Assembly: GCA_965213525.1 (NCBI GenBank)
Contig: OZ243889.1
Location: 1,922,001-1,986,000, forward strand
Reading direction: 5' to 3'
Length of the DNA: 64,000 nt
Source of the DNA: G965213525 sp965213525
GTDB lineage: Bacteria; Actinomycetota; Acidimicrobiia; Acidimicrobiales; Poriferisodalaceae
Position 1 is the first letter of the stretch, and the number at the start of each line of letters is the position of its first letter. A program made the position numbers and the translations under genes. Shown piece by piece: positions 43,334 through 52,046 of this stretch. The notes under the pieces were generated by a model. That model saw nothing but the letters and a program-made list of their open reading frames with translations, ran no database searches and was not told the origin of the DNA.

Positions 43334-44512
43334 GTGCTGCACCGGATCGCAGAGAGGGTCCGTCCGTGGACCGGCGCCCCGAACCCGGGGGGTCCATCGG
43401 TCGCCGTCGTCGGGGCCGGACCCGCCGGCCTCGCCACGGCGGCCTGCCTCGGACGCGCCGGGATGGGCGCCTTCGTCCTCGATGCCGCCGAGCGGCCCGC
43501 CACGTCATGGCGGGGCCGCTACCGGGCCTTGCGGCTGAACACCGTGCGGGCAATGTCAGATCTGCCCGGCCGGAGGTGGGGGCGCCACGAGGCCGACGGC
43601 TTCCCAACCCGTGAGCAGGTGGTGCGCTACCTCGAGCGCTACGAGGCGCATCATCGGCTGGACGTCCGCCGGCCGAGGTTCGTGTGCGCGATCGAACGCG
43701 ACGACGGTGCCTGGGTCGTGCGCCTCGCCGACGACACGACGTCTCGGGTCGACGGCGTGGTGGTCTGCACCGGTCGTGACGGGGTGGCCCACGTACCCGC
43801 CTGGGCGGGGCGCGCCGAGTTCGCCGGGACGCTGCTCCACAGCAGCGAGTACGTCGACGCCACCGGGTGGGTCGGCCGGCGGGCGGTCGTCGTCGGACTG
43901 GGGTCGAGCGCCGGCGAGATCGCTCTGGACCTGTGCCGAAGCGGCGTCGACGTGACCGTGTCGGCCCGGACGGGCCGACACGTGCTGCCCCGCCGGGTCG
44001 CCGGCGTGGCGACGACGCCGTTCGGACCCGTGCTCGACCACCTGCCTTGCCCCATCGGCGACGCGGTCGGCCAGCTCAGCCAACGGGTCCTGCACGGCGG
44101 GACCGGCGACGTGCTGCCGCCCCCTGCTGCCGGGATGGCCACCCTCCTCGACCGGGGGGTCGAGCCGATGACCGCCGACGGCTTCGTGGCCGCGGTGCGA
44201 GACGGCCAGGTGCGGGTCGTCGGGGCCACGACCGGGCTCGACGAGGGCGGTGTCGTGACCGCAGACGGACGACACGTGCCGGCCGACCTGGTGGTGGCGG
44301 CGACGGGGTACCGCACCCGCCTCGACGAGCTGCTCGGCGAGTTGGTCCACCTCGATGAGGCCGGCAGGACCACCTCGCCGTTGCCTTCTGGGCTGGCGGT
44401 CGTCGGCCAGCGCGTCACCTTCGGCGGCGCGCTCTGGTCGATCGACGGTCAGGCCCGGGCGGTGGCCCGCCGGTTCGCCGACGAGCTGGGAGGGGCGGGC
44501 ACCTCGACGTAG
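43334..44512 (+). CDS. Flavin-containing monooxygenase-like NAD(P)-binding oxidoreductase
   Basis: This 392-residue protein has two Rossmann fingerprints: FAD-binding VAVVGAGPAGLATAACLGRAG near residue 24 and NADPH-binding VVVGLGSSAGEIALDL near residue 180. Together with LPGRRWGRHEADGFPTREQV and VVAATGYRTRLDELL, it fits the YUC/FMO-like class, which oxygenates nitrogen or sulfur atoms or makes acetic acid derivatives. The usual FMO fingerprint FxGxxxHxxx(Y/F) is present only loosely as FAGTLLHSSEY. The GTG at 43334 begins near the first strand. Its last 64 bases overlap the converging panD gene. Confidence 0.85.
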   Translation: MLHRIAERVRPWTGAPNPGGPSVAVVGAGPAGLATAACLGRAGMGAFVLDAAERPATSWRGRYRALRLNTVRAMSDLPGRRWGRHEADGFPTREQVVRYLERYEAHHRLDVRRPRFVCAIERDDGAWVVRLADDTTSRVDGVVVCTGRDGVAHVPAWAGRAEFAGTLLHSSEYVDATGWVGRRAVVVGLGSSAGEIALDLCRSGVDVTVSARTGRHVLPRRVAGVATTPFGPVLDHLPCPIGDAVGQLSQRVLHGGTGDVLPPPAAGMATLLDRGVEPMTADGFVAAVRDGQVRVVGATTGLDEGGVVTADGRHVPADLVVAATGYRTRLDELLGELVHLDEAGRTTSPLPSGLAVVGQRVTFGGALWSIDGQARAVARRFADELGGAGTST

Positions 44513-44904
44513 CGGATCGGCGCCGGGTGGACGGGGCTGGGGTGCGGGATGGCGAGGTCACCTGGCACCTGGGCGTTGGCCTCGTCGACGTGGACGACGA
44601 CGGGTTCGAACGACTCGAGCTCGGCCTCGTCGTAGTCGGCGTAGGTCAACACGATCACCCGGTCACCGGGCTGGACGAGTCGCGCCGCCGCCCCGTTGAG
44701 GCAGACCTCACCGGGCTGGCCCGGGATGGCGTAGGTCTCGAAGCGGGCACCGTTGTCGATGTCGAGCACGTGGACGTGCTCGTTGGGCACGATGTCGGCG
44801 GCTTCGAGCAGCTCGGGTCCGATCGAGATCGACCCCACGTAGTGCAGGTCGGCGCCGGTCACCGTGGCGCGGTGGATCTTGGACTTCATCATCCGGCGGC
44901 GCAT
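44449..44904 (-). CDS. panD: Aspartate 1-decarboxylase
   Basis: This 151-residue pyruvoyl enzyme makes beta-alanine for pantothenate and CoA. The start MRRRMMKSKIHRATVTGADL places the self-cleavage site at Gly24-Ser25 (YVGSISIG), the same numbering as in Escherichia coli PanD, which supports the ATG at 44904. Conserved later segments are NGARFETYAI and NGAAARLVQPGDRVIVLTY. The protein is longer than the usual 115-140 residues, with a Pro-rich C-terminal tail. Its final part is encoded on the strand opposite the end of the FMO gene. Confidence 0.93.
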   Translation of the reverse strand: MRRRMMKSKIHRATVTGADLHYVGSISIGPELLEAADIVPNEHVHVLDIDNGARFETYAIPGQPGEVCLNGAAARLVQPGDRVIVLTYADYDEAELESFEPVVVHVDEANAQVPGDLAIPHPSPVHPAPIRYVEVPAPPSSSANRRATARA

Positions 44905-45087
44905 GGCCGTCAGCCCCCTTCGTCGGCGGTGGGCGCCATGTCGGTCGCCCCCATCTCGGGACGCGTCAGCGTACCGGAGGGCGCCCGTGACCCGCCATGG
45001 CTGACGAGTAAGAGCTGGTCAGCCGGAGCCGAGCAATCGAGCTGATCAGCCGGAGCTGACCAGCGGGGCGCCGGTCAGGGTGCCGGG

Positions 45088-45867
45088 CTACCCCGCCAGG
45101 TCGGCCAGATCGATGTCGCACTCGCCGAAGGCCTCGAAGATCAAGCTCTGGTCCACCGTGGCGGGGTCGTTGCCGACCTCGGCAAAGTCGAGCGAGTCGA
45201 CCAGACACGTCGCCTGGTCTTCGGTGATCCCCAGGGATGCGACGAAGTTCTGGACGAGCGCCTGGGTCGCGTCCTCCCCTTGCGTGGCGGACCCCTCGAT
45301 CTCCACCTCGACCGTTGACGTCGGATCGCTGTCGGTCACGGGGTCGGGCTCGGTCGAAACGCCGCACACGTCGGTGTTGTAGGCGGTGATCTCGGCATCG
45401 GCGGCCTCGAGCGCCGGCAGGTCGAGGGTCGACTCCAGCTCCTCGGTCGGCACCGCCAACAGGTCGTAGTCGTAGTCCTCGAGCAACCCCGCCAAGCTCT
45501 CGAAACCCCCGGCGGTGGTCGTCACGGCGTCACGGATCTCTTCGGGGGCGGCGTCGACGGCATCGTCGAGCAACGTCACCAGCCGGTCGACGCCCTCTGC
45601 GGTGAACACCGAGAAGGGGTCGCTCTCGACGGCGTTGAGCTCGGTGTCGACCCGGTCGGCCAGCCCACACCACTCCGAGTCCTGCCCGCCCACCGGTACT
45701 TCGGTCGCCTCGTCAGATGGGTCGTCATCGGTCGCCACCGACCCGGTCGTGTCGGCCGACGCCGCGACGGTGGTGGCGGGCTCGGCGGTGTCGTCGTCGC
45801 CGTCGCCGCACCCTGCGATCAACACCATCGCGAGCATCACGGGCACCACCTGGCGTCGCAGCGTCAC
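45088..45867 (-). CDS. Putative acidic lipoprotein of unknown function
   Basis: This 259-residue protein starts MTLRRQVVPVMLAMVLIAGC, a lipoprotein signal with lipobox LIAGC, then a low-complexity Asp/Thr/Ala stretch. The mature part is acidic and mostly helical, with four later cysteines (WCGLAD, DVCGV, TCLVD, ECDID) that could form two disulfides. I recognise no family. The GTG at 45867 is preceded by GGGAGGG. A TACCGT box occurs about 30 bases further up. It is divergent from marC. Confidence 0.72.
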   Translation of the reverse strand: MTLRRQVVPVMLAMVLIAGCGDGDDDTAEPATTVAASADTTGSVATDDDPSDEATEVPVGGQDSEWCGLADRVDTELNAVESDPFSVFTAEGVDRLVTLLDDAVDAAPEEIRDAVTTTAGGFESLAGLLEDYDYDLLAVPTEELESTLDLPALEAADAEITAYNTDVCGVSTEPDPVTDSDPTSTVEVEIEGSATQGEDATQALVQNFVASLGITEDQATCLVDSLDFAEVGNDPATVDQSLIFEAFGECDIDLADLAG

Positions 45868-45954
45868 AGACCCTCCCGGCCTCGGTTCAGACGTCGTCGA
45901 CGGTACCGGAGGGGCCTCGGGCGGTGCCCTCACCCCACCCGGCGCTGCCCCCGT

Positions 45955-45960
45955 TACCCT
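45955..45960 (+). promoter_or_regulatory. -10-like box of the MarC gene
   Basis: TACCCT is followed by six bases and the GTG at 45967; leaderless spacing. Confidence 0.45.
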
Positions 45961-45966
45961 CCCGCC

Positions 45967-46596
45967 GTGGAAGGGCTCAGCGTCGACCTCGACCTCGTGG
46001 CGCGCAGCTTCGTCGCCATGTTCGTCATGCTCGACCCCGTCGGCAGCGTCCCGATCTTCCTGGCGCTGACCAAGGGCTCCACGGCAGCCGAACGGCGTCG
46101 TTCTGCAGCTCAGGCGTCAGCGGTGGCGGCCGGGGTCATCGTGGCCTTCGCGCTGTTCGGCCAGCAGCTCCTCGACCTGTTGGGCATCGGCCTGCCGGCC
46201 CTGCAGGTGGCCGGCGGGTTGTTGCTGCTGTTGCTTGCCCTCGAGCTCACCCAGCCCTTCGGTGACGGCGACGGCGGCGATGTGCCCACCGACGGCAACG
46301 CCGCCCTGGTGCCCCTCGGCACCCCGCTGCTCGCCGGGCCGGGAGCCATCGCCACGGTGATGGTCTTCGCCCAGGAGGCCGACGGCACCGCCGAGCTGAC
46401 CAGCGTCGGCCTCGGCCTCGCAACCGTGCTGGTCTCGGTCTACGTGGTCCTGCGCTTCGCCGAGGTCGTCGCCCGGGTGGTGCGAGACAACGGCATCCGC
46501 CTGCTGTCCCGGGTGCTCGGGCTCATCGTCGGAGCCATCGCCGTGCAGCTCATCGCCGCGGGCATCGAACGGTGGGTCCGCGACGGGGTGGTCTGA
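45967..46596 (+). CDS. MarC family integral membrane protein
   Basis: This 209-residue protein with six hydrophobic segments begins with FVAMFVMLDPVGSVPIFLAL and contains LQVAGGLLLLLLALEL and TPLLAGPGAIATVMVFA, the conserved core of MarC/YchE proteins. The family was once linked to multiple antibiotic resistance, but a transport role has not been settled. It stands alone, between a divergent lipoprotein gene and a convergent TetR gene. Confidence 0.9.
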   Translation: MEGLSVDLDLVARSFVAMFVMLDPVGSVPIFLALTKGSTAAERRRSAAQASAVAAGVIVAFALFGQQLLDLLGIGLPALQVAGGLLLLLLALELTQPFGDGDGGDVPTDGNAALVPLGTPLLAGPGAIATVMVFAQEADGTAELTSVGLGLATVLVSVYVVLRFAEVVARVVRDNGIRLLSRVLGLIVGAIAVQLIAAGIERWVRDGVV

Positions 46597-46652
46597 CAGC
46601 CCGCGTCCGGGTCCTCGACCGCGCTCGGCGCCCTCGGAGCTTGTTCCCCTCC

Positions 46653-47402
46653 TCAGGCATGCTCGGCGCTCGCACCGCCCACGACCCGGCGGGTGAGCTC
46701 GGCGACGTCGTCAGCGGCGGGCGCCGTCCCCCACCGGGCGCACATCTCACGCATCTCGGCTTCGTAGACCTGATCGGTGTCGGCCCAGTCGCGGCGCAGG
46801 TGGTTGTTGACCTCCAGGTGCACGAGCCCGTGGAAGGACCCCCACGCACCGAGGGCGGTGCGCATCTCGTCGGAGGTGAGGTCGAGACCGAACAGCGCGT
46901 TGACCTCCGCGGCGTCGACCCACGGCCCGTGTGGAGCCGGCGGGAGCTCGCCCGAGCGCCACCCCTGGTAGAGCACGGTCAAGAAGGCGGCCGACACCTC
47001 GAGGGTCGCCGCCACCGTGGGCCCGTCGTCGGGCGCCTCGTATCCGGGGATGAGGTTGTCGTACAGCAGACGGAACTGCCCACGGTTCTCCAACGCCCAG
47101 ATCCGGTAGGCCAGCGTGCCGGCCAGCAGGCGATCGGCGATGGGACGTTCTTCGAACGCAGCGATGCCCTGGCGCACCGCGGCGGCTTGGGACCTGAAGC
47201 TGTCGGCGATCAGTCGGGTGAACAGCGCGTCCAGGCTGTCGAAGTAGGTGTAGAGCGCCGCGGGGCTCATGCCCACCTCGCGAGCGATCCCCCGCCACGT
47301 GACCGCGCCCGGCCCGCCGTCCTCGAGCAGCCGGCGGGCGACCGTCGTGACCTCTGCGATCAGGTCGGCTCGCAGCCGGTCTCGTCGCGTGACCGATGCC
47401 AT
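46653..47402 (-). CDS. TetR/AcrR family repressor
   Basis: This 249-residue regulator has an N-terminal helix-turn-helix (VTWRGIAREVGMSPAALYTYF, DSLDALFTRLI) and a long ligand-binding domain ending in LTRRVVGGASAEHA; the second half resembles the WHG-type TetR C-terminal domain. It is divergent from an MMPL transporter, the usual arrangement for repressor and exporter. Two matching operator palindromes lie in the 95-base gap. The ATG at 47402 follows AAGGGG. Ligand unknown, probably the lipid-like substrate of the transporter. Confidence 0.9.
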   Translation of the reverse strand: MASVTRRDRLRADLIAEVTTVARRLLEDGGPGAVTWRGIAREVGMSPAALYTYFDSLDALFTRLIADSFRSQAAAVRQGIAAFEERPIADRLLAGTLAYRIWALENRGQFRLLYDNLIPGYEAPDDGPTVAATLEVSAAFLTVLYQGWRSGELPPAPHGPWVDAAEVNALFGLDLTSDEMRTALGAWGSFHGLVHLEVNNHLRRDWADTDQVYEAEMREMCARWGTAPAADDVAELTRRVVGGASAEHA

Positions 47403-47422
47403 GACGAACGCCCCTTGATATT

Positions 47423-47468
47423 TGAACAGCGTTCAGCTTAGCTGTCGGCGAGCGCCGAACGGTGTTCG
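47423..47468. promoter_or_regulatory. Paired TetR-type operators in the divergent promoter
   Basis: Two inverted repeats share the half-site GAAC-nnn-GTTC: TGAACAGCGTTCA at 47423-47435 and CGAACGGTGTTCG at 47456-47468. Their centres are 33 bases apart, about three helical turns, so two dimers would bind the same face. They lie between the TetR and MMPL genes and would block both promoters. Confidence 0.65.
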
Positions 47469-47497
47469 AGTCTCAGACGACGATCGGGAGATTGACG

Positions 47498-49792
47498 ATG
47501 TTCACTCGTCTTGGAGGGTTCAGCGTCCGCCACCGGCGGACGGTGCTGGCAGCGTCGGCGCTCCTCGTGGTGGTGGCCGGCGCTCTCGGCGGCGGCGCCG
47601 CCGGGGTGTTGCGAGGCGGGGGGTTCGAAGACCCCGACAGCGAGTCGGCCACCGCAGCCGAGCTGCTCGAGGCCGAGCTCGGTGTGACCGACGCCGCAGC
47701 GGTCCTGGTGGTCGACGCCGGCACCGACGTCGACGACCCGGCGGTCGCCGCAGCCGCCGGCCGGCTCGCCGCCGAGCTCGAGACCGCACCCGACGTTGCC
47801 GACGTCAGCACCTACTGGGACCTCGGCCGTCCTGCGTCCTTGCGCAGCGAGGACGGCACCGCAGCGGTGATGGTGGTGGTGCTGGATCCGACGCTCACCG
47901 ACGACGAGCGCGACGAGCGCATCGCTGAGCTGCGAGACGACCACCAGGGCAACACCGGCGACCTCGACGTGGCGTGGGCCGGGAGCGGCCCGGTGTTCGC
48001 TGCCATCGGCGAACAGGTGCAGTCCGACCTGGCAGTCGCCCAGCTGATCGCCGTGCCGATCACCCTCGTGCTGCTCGTCGTGGTCTTCCGCAGCCTCGTG
48101 GCCGCCGCCCTGCCCCTGGCCATCGGGATGGCATCGATCGTCGGAGCCCTGCTCATCCTGTTCGTCCTCGGCGCGGTGACCGACGTGTCGATCTACTCGA
48201 TCAACCTCACCACCGCCCTGGGTCTCGGCCTTGGCATCGACTTCAGCCTGTTCATGGTCAGCCGCTTCCGCGAGGAGCTGCACGGCGCCGGCGACGGCGA
48301 CGTCGCCGGCGCGGTGGTCCGCACGGTCGAGACCGCCGGGCGCACCATCGCCTTCTCCGGCGCCACCACCATGCTGTCGCTGTCGGCGCTGGTGGTGTTC
48401 CCCCTCTACTTCCTGCGTTCCTTCGCCTACGCCGGCGTCGCCACCGTGGCCTTCGCCACCGTGGCCGCCGTCGTGGTCCTCCCCGCCCTGCTGGCGGTGG
48501 TCGGCACGACGATCGACCGGTTCTCGTTCGGGCGGACGACCGCGCCGGGCGATCCCGACACGGGTCGCCTCGCCCGCCTCGCACGGCTCGTGATGCGCCG
48601 CCCCATCGGGGTCACCACCCTGGCGGTGGCCGTGTTGCTGGCACTCGGGGCGCCGTTCCTCGGGGCACGCTTCTCGACGCCGGACTACCGGGTGCTGCCC
48701 GAGGGCAACGCCGCCCGCGAGGCCAACGAGGTGCTGCGGGCGGACTTCACCAACGCAGGGTCCGGAGCGTTCTCCGTGGTAGCGCCGACGGCGGTGGCGG
48801 CGAACGTGCAAGCCGACCTCGCCACCCGCCTGTCCACCCTCGACCACGTCGCTCGCGTCGAGTCCGGCGCCGGGGTGTTCGTCGAGGGGAGCCGGGTCGA
48901 CGCCAGAGCCCCCGGCGACGTCTGGTCCTCGGCCACCGCCACGCGCTGGGACGTCGTGCCGGCGGTCGAGCCGACCTCGGCCGACGCCCAGTCGCTGGTG
49001 GCCGAGATCCGCGACCTCGACGCCGTCCCCGAGCTGCTCGTGGCCGGCGACGCCGCATCGCTGGTCGACACCAAGGCCGCCATCGCCGACCGCCTCCCCC
49101 TCGTCGGGGCGATCATCGCCGTGGCGACGCTCGCCCTGATGTTCCTGCTGCTCGGCTCGGTGCTGTTGCCGATCAAGGCGGTGGCGCTCAACCTGTTGAG
49201 CCTGACCGCCACCTACGGGGCGATGGTGTGGATCTTCCAGGACGGCAACGGCGCCGACCTGTTGGGCTTCACGCCCACCGGGGCGATCGACACGACGATG
49301 CCGATCCTCATGTTCTGCGTCGCCTTCGGCCTCAGCATCGACTACGAGGTGTTCCTGCTGTCACGCATCCGCGAGGAGCGCGACCACGGCGCCGACACCG
49401 AGACCGCGACCGCCCGGGGCCTGCAGCGCACCGGGGGCATCGTCACGGCCTCCGCGGTGCTGCTGGCGGTCACCTTCGGCGCCTTCGCCGCCGGCGGGAC
49501 GACGTTCATCAAGCTGTTCGGCATCGGGCTGGCCGTCGCCGTGCTGGCCGACGCCTTCATCGTGCGGGTCACCCTGGTGCCCGCCCTCATGCGCCTGCTC
49601 GGCGACCGGGTGTGGTGGTCACCGGCGTGGCTGGCCCGCCTGCACCGCCACGTCGAACCCGGCGCCTCGGGCCGCTCCGGCTCCGCCGAGGTCATCGACC
49701 TCACCGGCTCCGATCTCGCCGGATCCGATCCCACCGATCGAGACCCGGCGGACCGGCCGAGTGAGCGCCTCGATGCTCAGCCCTCGCGGTAA
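47498..49792 (+). CDS. MMPL family RND transporter
   Basis: This 764-residue exporter consists of two halves, each with one N-terminal helix, an extracytoplasmic domain and a bundle of helices. The first half begins RHRRTVLAASALLVVVAGAL; the motif LGLGLGIDFSLFMVSRFREEL and its counterpart FCVAFGLSIDYEVFLLSRIREER carry the proton-relay Asp. MMPL proteins of actinobacteria export lipids or siderophores. The ATG at 47498 has GGGAG at the right distance; an upstream GTG (47462) would fall within the operator. Its last 16 bases overlap the convergent enoyl-CoA hydratase gene. Confidence 0.9.
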   Translation: MFTRLGGFSVRHRRTVLAASALLVVVAGALGGGAAGVLRGGGFEDPDSESATAAELLEAELGVTDAAAVLVVDAGTDVDDPAVAAAAGRLAAELETAPDVADVSTYWDLGRPASLRSEDGTAAVMVVVLDPTLTDDERDERIAELRDDHQGNTGDLDVAWAGSGPVFAAIGEQVQSDLAVAQLIAVPITLVLLVVVFRSLVAAALPLAIGMASIVGALLILFVLGAVTDVSIYSINLTTALGLGLGIDFSLFMVSRFREELHGAGDGDVAGAVVRTVETAGRTIAFSGATTMLSLSALVVFPLYFLRSFAYAGVATVAFATVAAVVVLPALLAVVGTTIDRFSFGRTTAPGDPDTGRLARLARLVMRRPIGVTTLAVAVLLALGAPFLGARFSTPDYRVLPEGNAAREANEVLRADFTNAGSGAFSVVAPTAVAANVQADLATRLSTLDHVARVESGAGVFVEGSRVDARAPGDVWSSATATRWDVVPAVEPTSADAQSLVAEIRDLDAVPELLVAGDAASLVDTKAAIADRLPLVGAIIAVATLALMFLLLGSVLLPIKAVALNLLSLTATYGAMVWIFQDGNGADLLGFTPTGAIDTTMPILMFCVAFGLSIDYEVFLLSRIREERDHGADTETATARGLQRTGGIVTASAVLLAVTFGAFAAGGTTFIKLFGIGLAVAVLADAFIVRVTLVPALMRLLGDRVWWSPAWLARLHRHVEPGASGRSGSAEVIDLTGSDLAGSDPTDRDPADRPSERLDAQPSR

Positions 49793-50604
49793 TCGCCGAA
49801 CGAACGGTCACGATCTGACAGGGCCTCGGTCAGCGGCTTGTCGCGCAGGCTCTTCAGGTAGGCGCGGGAGGGCGCCTGGTGGAAGCCGAGGGGCTGGATG
49901 TCGGCGGTGGCGCGCATCGAGGTCTCCATGCCCATGACGTCGAAGGCCCGCCGCACCACCCGCTTGTTGAGCGCCAGCAGCTCGGGCGGCACCTTGGCGA
50001 TGCGCTCGCACACCCCGAGCACGTGGTCGTCGAGGTCGCCGGCGTCGGTGGCGTCGTTGGCAAAGCCCCACTCGACCGCCTGGTCACCGGTCATCGAGTC
50101 GCCGGTGAGGACGTACTCCATGGCCTTGCGCAAGCCGAGGTACCACGGCTGCCAGGTCGTGTCCGGCGGCGACATCAGCCGCACCGGCGGGTAGCCGATG
50201 CGGGCGTCGTGGGCGACGTAGAGCAGATCGCACGCCGCCGCCAGCTCGGTGCCCCCGGCCAGGCACCAGCCGTGGACCTGGCCGACGATCGGGGTGGCCA
50301 TGTGCATCATCTCGATCCACCCCTCGACGAGGTGGCGGGCCCACCACCCGTCCACCTGGGACGCCGGGCGGAACGGCGCCTCGGACGGGTCCTGGCCCAG
50401 GTCGTAGCCGGCGGAGAAGCACTCACCGGCGCCCCGGATGACGATGGCCCGCACGTCCTGGTCGGCGTCAGCGTCGTGGAGGTGGTCGAACAGCTGGGTC
50501 CGCAGACCGTTGGACAAGGCGTTGCGCTTGTCGGGACGGTCCAGGGTGAGGCGGACCACGTGGTCCGCAGGATCGTCACGCCGCACCAGCACCTGATCAG
50601 ACAT
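49777..50604 (-). CDS. Enoyl-CoA hydratase/isomerase family protein
   Basis: This 275-residue crotonase-fold enzyme begins with RLTLDRPDKRNALSNGLRTQL and has the oxyanion-hole segments AIVIRGAGECFSAGYDL and QVHGWCLAGGTELAAACDLL. The first catalytic Glu of hydratases would lie in GGTELAAACD; the second position is not obvious, so it may act as a hydratase, isomerase or related crotonase. The ATG at 50604 has GGGGAG upstream. It is divergent from an acyl-CoA dehydrogenase gene with about 100 bases between, so they may share regulation and a beta-oxidation-like pathway. Confidence 0.88.
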   Translation of the reverse strand: MSDQVLVRRDDPADHVVRLTLDRPDKRNALSNGLRTQLFDHLHDADADQDVRAIVIRGAGECFSAGYDLGQDPSEAPFRPASQVDGWWARHLVEGWIEMMHMATPIVGQVHGWCLAGGTELAAACDLLYVAHDARIGYPPVRLMSPPDTTWQPWYLGLRKAMEYVLTGDSMTGDQAVEWGFANDATDAGDLDDHVLGVCERIAKVPPELLALNKRVVRRAFDVMGMETSMRATADIQPLGFHQAPSRAYLKSLRDKPLTEALSDRDRSFGDYREG

Positions 50605-50707
50605 CACCGCTCCCCTGGCCAGGCGGGTGGGACCGCTGACCGGTGGCCCAGTATCGTCGGATGTGACGCCTGGTTCGAGTGAGCCCGGCCGACGGCGAGG
50701 AGGCGGC

Positions 50708-51976
50708 GTGGCCGGCACGGGCAGCGATCTCGAGGACTGGACGAGCGAGGCCCGACGCTGGCTCGAGGCCAACGCCGAGCCCCGCCGTGCCGACGACGAC
50801 GCGTCGCCCACGGCGGTGTGGGGCGAGGGCGAGTTCAGCGTGTCGGTGTTCCACTCGCTGTCCTACGAGGAGGAGCGCAAGCTCCTCGACTCGCTGATGG
50901 ACTGGCAGCAGCGCGTCTTCGACGCCGGCTACGGGGCCATCACCTGGCCAGAGGAGCTGGGCGGGGCGGGGCTGTCCAGGGACCACGAGAAGGCCTGGTT
51001 CAGAGAGCTCAGCCGCTTCCGGACGCCGCCCGGTCACGAGACGCACTCGGTGACGACGGGTCTGATGGCCCCCGGCGTGCGGGCGTTCGGCACCCCCGAG
51101 CAGCAGCAGCGGTGGATCCCGGACTTCTTGCGGACGACGGTGCTGTGCTGCCAGCTGTTCTCTGAGCCCGGCGCCGGCAGCGACCTCGCCAACCTGTCGT
51201 GTCGGGCCGAGCGCGACGGCGACGAGTGGGTGCTGAACGGCCAGAAGGTCTGGAGCTCGGGGGCGGCGTTCTCTGAGTGGGGGATGGCCATCACCCGCCA
51301 CGACCCCAGCGTCGCCAAGCACAAGGGGATGACGGCCTTCGTCATCCCGATGGACCTCCCCGGCATGGAGGTCAGGCCGATCCAGCAGATGTCGGGCGGG
51401 ACGTCGTTCAACGAGGTCTGGTTCGACGACGTGCGGATCGCCGACGACATGCGCCTCGGCGACGTGGGTCTCGGCTGGAAGGTCGCCCTCACCGTCTTGG
51501 GGTTCGAGCGGGGCTCGTCCTCGGGTGGCGGGCACGGCAAGGTCGGCGGCAACTGGCACGACGTGCGCATGCTCGCCGAGCACCTCGGCACGACCGCCGA
51601 CCGGGTGCACCGCCAGGAGCTGGCCGACCTCTACACCCGGTACCGCCTGATGGGTTGGAACGCCCAGCGGGCCAGCGACAAGCTCAGGGCCGGTGAGACG
51701 CCGGGGCCCGAGGGCTCGATCGGCAAGCTGTTCTGGGCCGACAACCTCCGCCGCATCGGCAACTACACCGCCGCCGCGCTGGGGCCTCGGATCACCGCCG
51801 ACTCGGGCGAGTGGGGCACCTTCGCCTGGACCGAGCACCTCCTCGGGGCGCCGGGCTACCGCATCGCCGGGGGATCTGATGAGGTGCAGCGCAACATCGT
51901 GGGCGAGCGGGTCCTCGGCCTGCCCGGCGAGCCCCGGGTGGACAAGGACCGGCCCTGGAACGAGATCCCCCGCTGA
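50708..51976 (+). CDS. Acyl-CoA dehydrogenase
   Basis: This 422-residue flavoenzyme contains FDAGYGAITWPEELGGAGLS, the FAD/substrate segment QLFSEPGAGSDLANL, LNGQKVWSSGA, and the C-terminal LLGAPGYRIAGGSDEVQRNI. It oxidises acyl-CoA thioesters to enoyl-CoA and passes electrons to an electron-transfer flavoprotein. The GTG at 50708 is chosen for its GAGGAGG ribosome binding site; a frame upstream to 50627 exists but has no such site. The neighbouring enoyl-CoA hydratase could take its product. Confidence 0.92.
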   Translation: MAGTGSDLEDWTSEARRWLEANAEPRRADDDASPTAVWGEGEFSVSVFHSLSYEEERKLLDSLMDWQQRVFDAGYGAITWPEELGGAGLSRDHEKAWFRELSRFRTPPGHETHSVTTGLMAPGVRAFGTPEQQQRWIPDFLRTTVLCCQLFSEPGAGSDLANLSCRAERDGDEWVLNGQKVWSSGAAFSEWGMAITRHDPSVAKHKGMTAFVIPMDLPGMEVRPIQQMSGGTSFNEVWFDDVRIADDMRLGDVGLGWKVALTVLGFERGSSSGGGHGKVGGNWHDVRMLAEHLGTTADRVHRQELADLYTRYRLMGWNAQRASDKLRAGETPGPEGSIGKLFWADNLRRIGNYTAAALGPRITADSGEWGTFAWTEHLLGAPGYRIAGGSDEVQRNIVGERVLGLPGEPRVDKDRPWNEIPR

Positions 51977-52014
51977 CACCGGCCGCTCGACCCGCCGGCT
52001 GCTCGGGGCGCTGA

Positions 52015-52035
52015 CCCCGGAACCACGGCCCGGGG
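52015..52035. terminator. Hairpin between convergent dehydrogenase and oxygenase genes
   Basis: CCCCGG at 52015-52020 pairs with CCGGGG at 52030-52035 around a nine-base loop, between two converging stop codons. It lacks a T-run. Confidence 0.35.
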
Positions 52036-52046
52036 CGACCCCCAGC

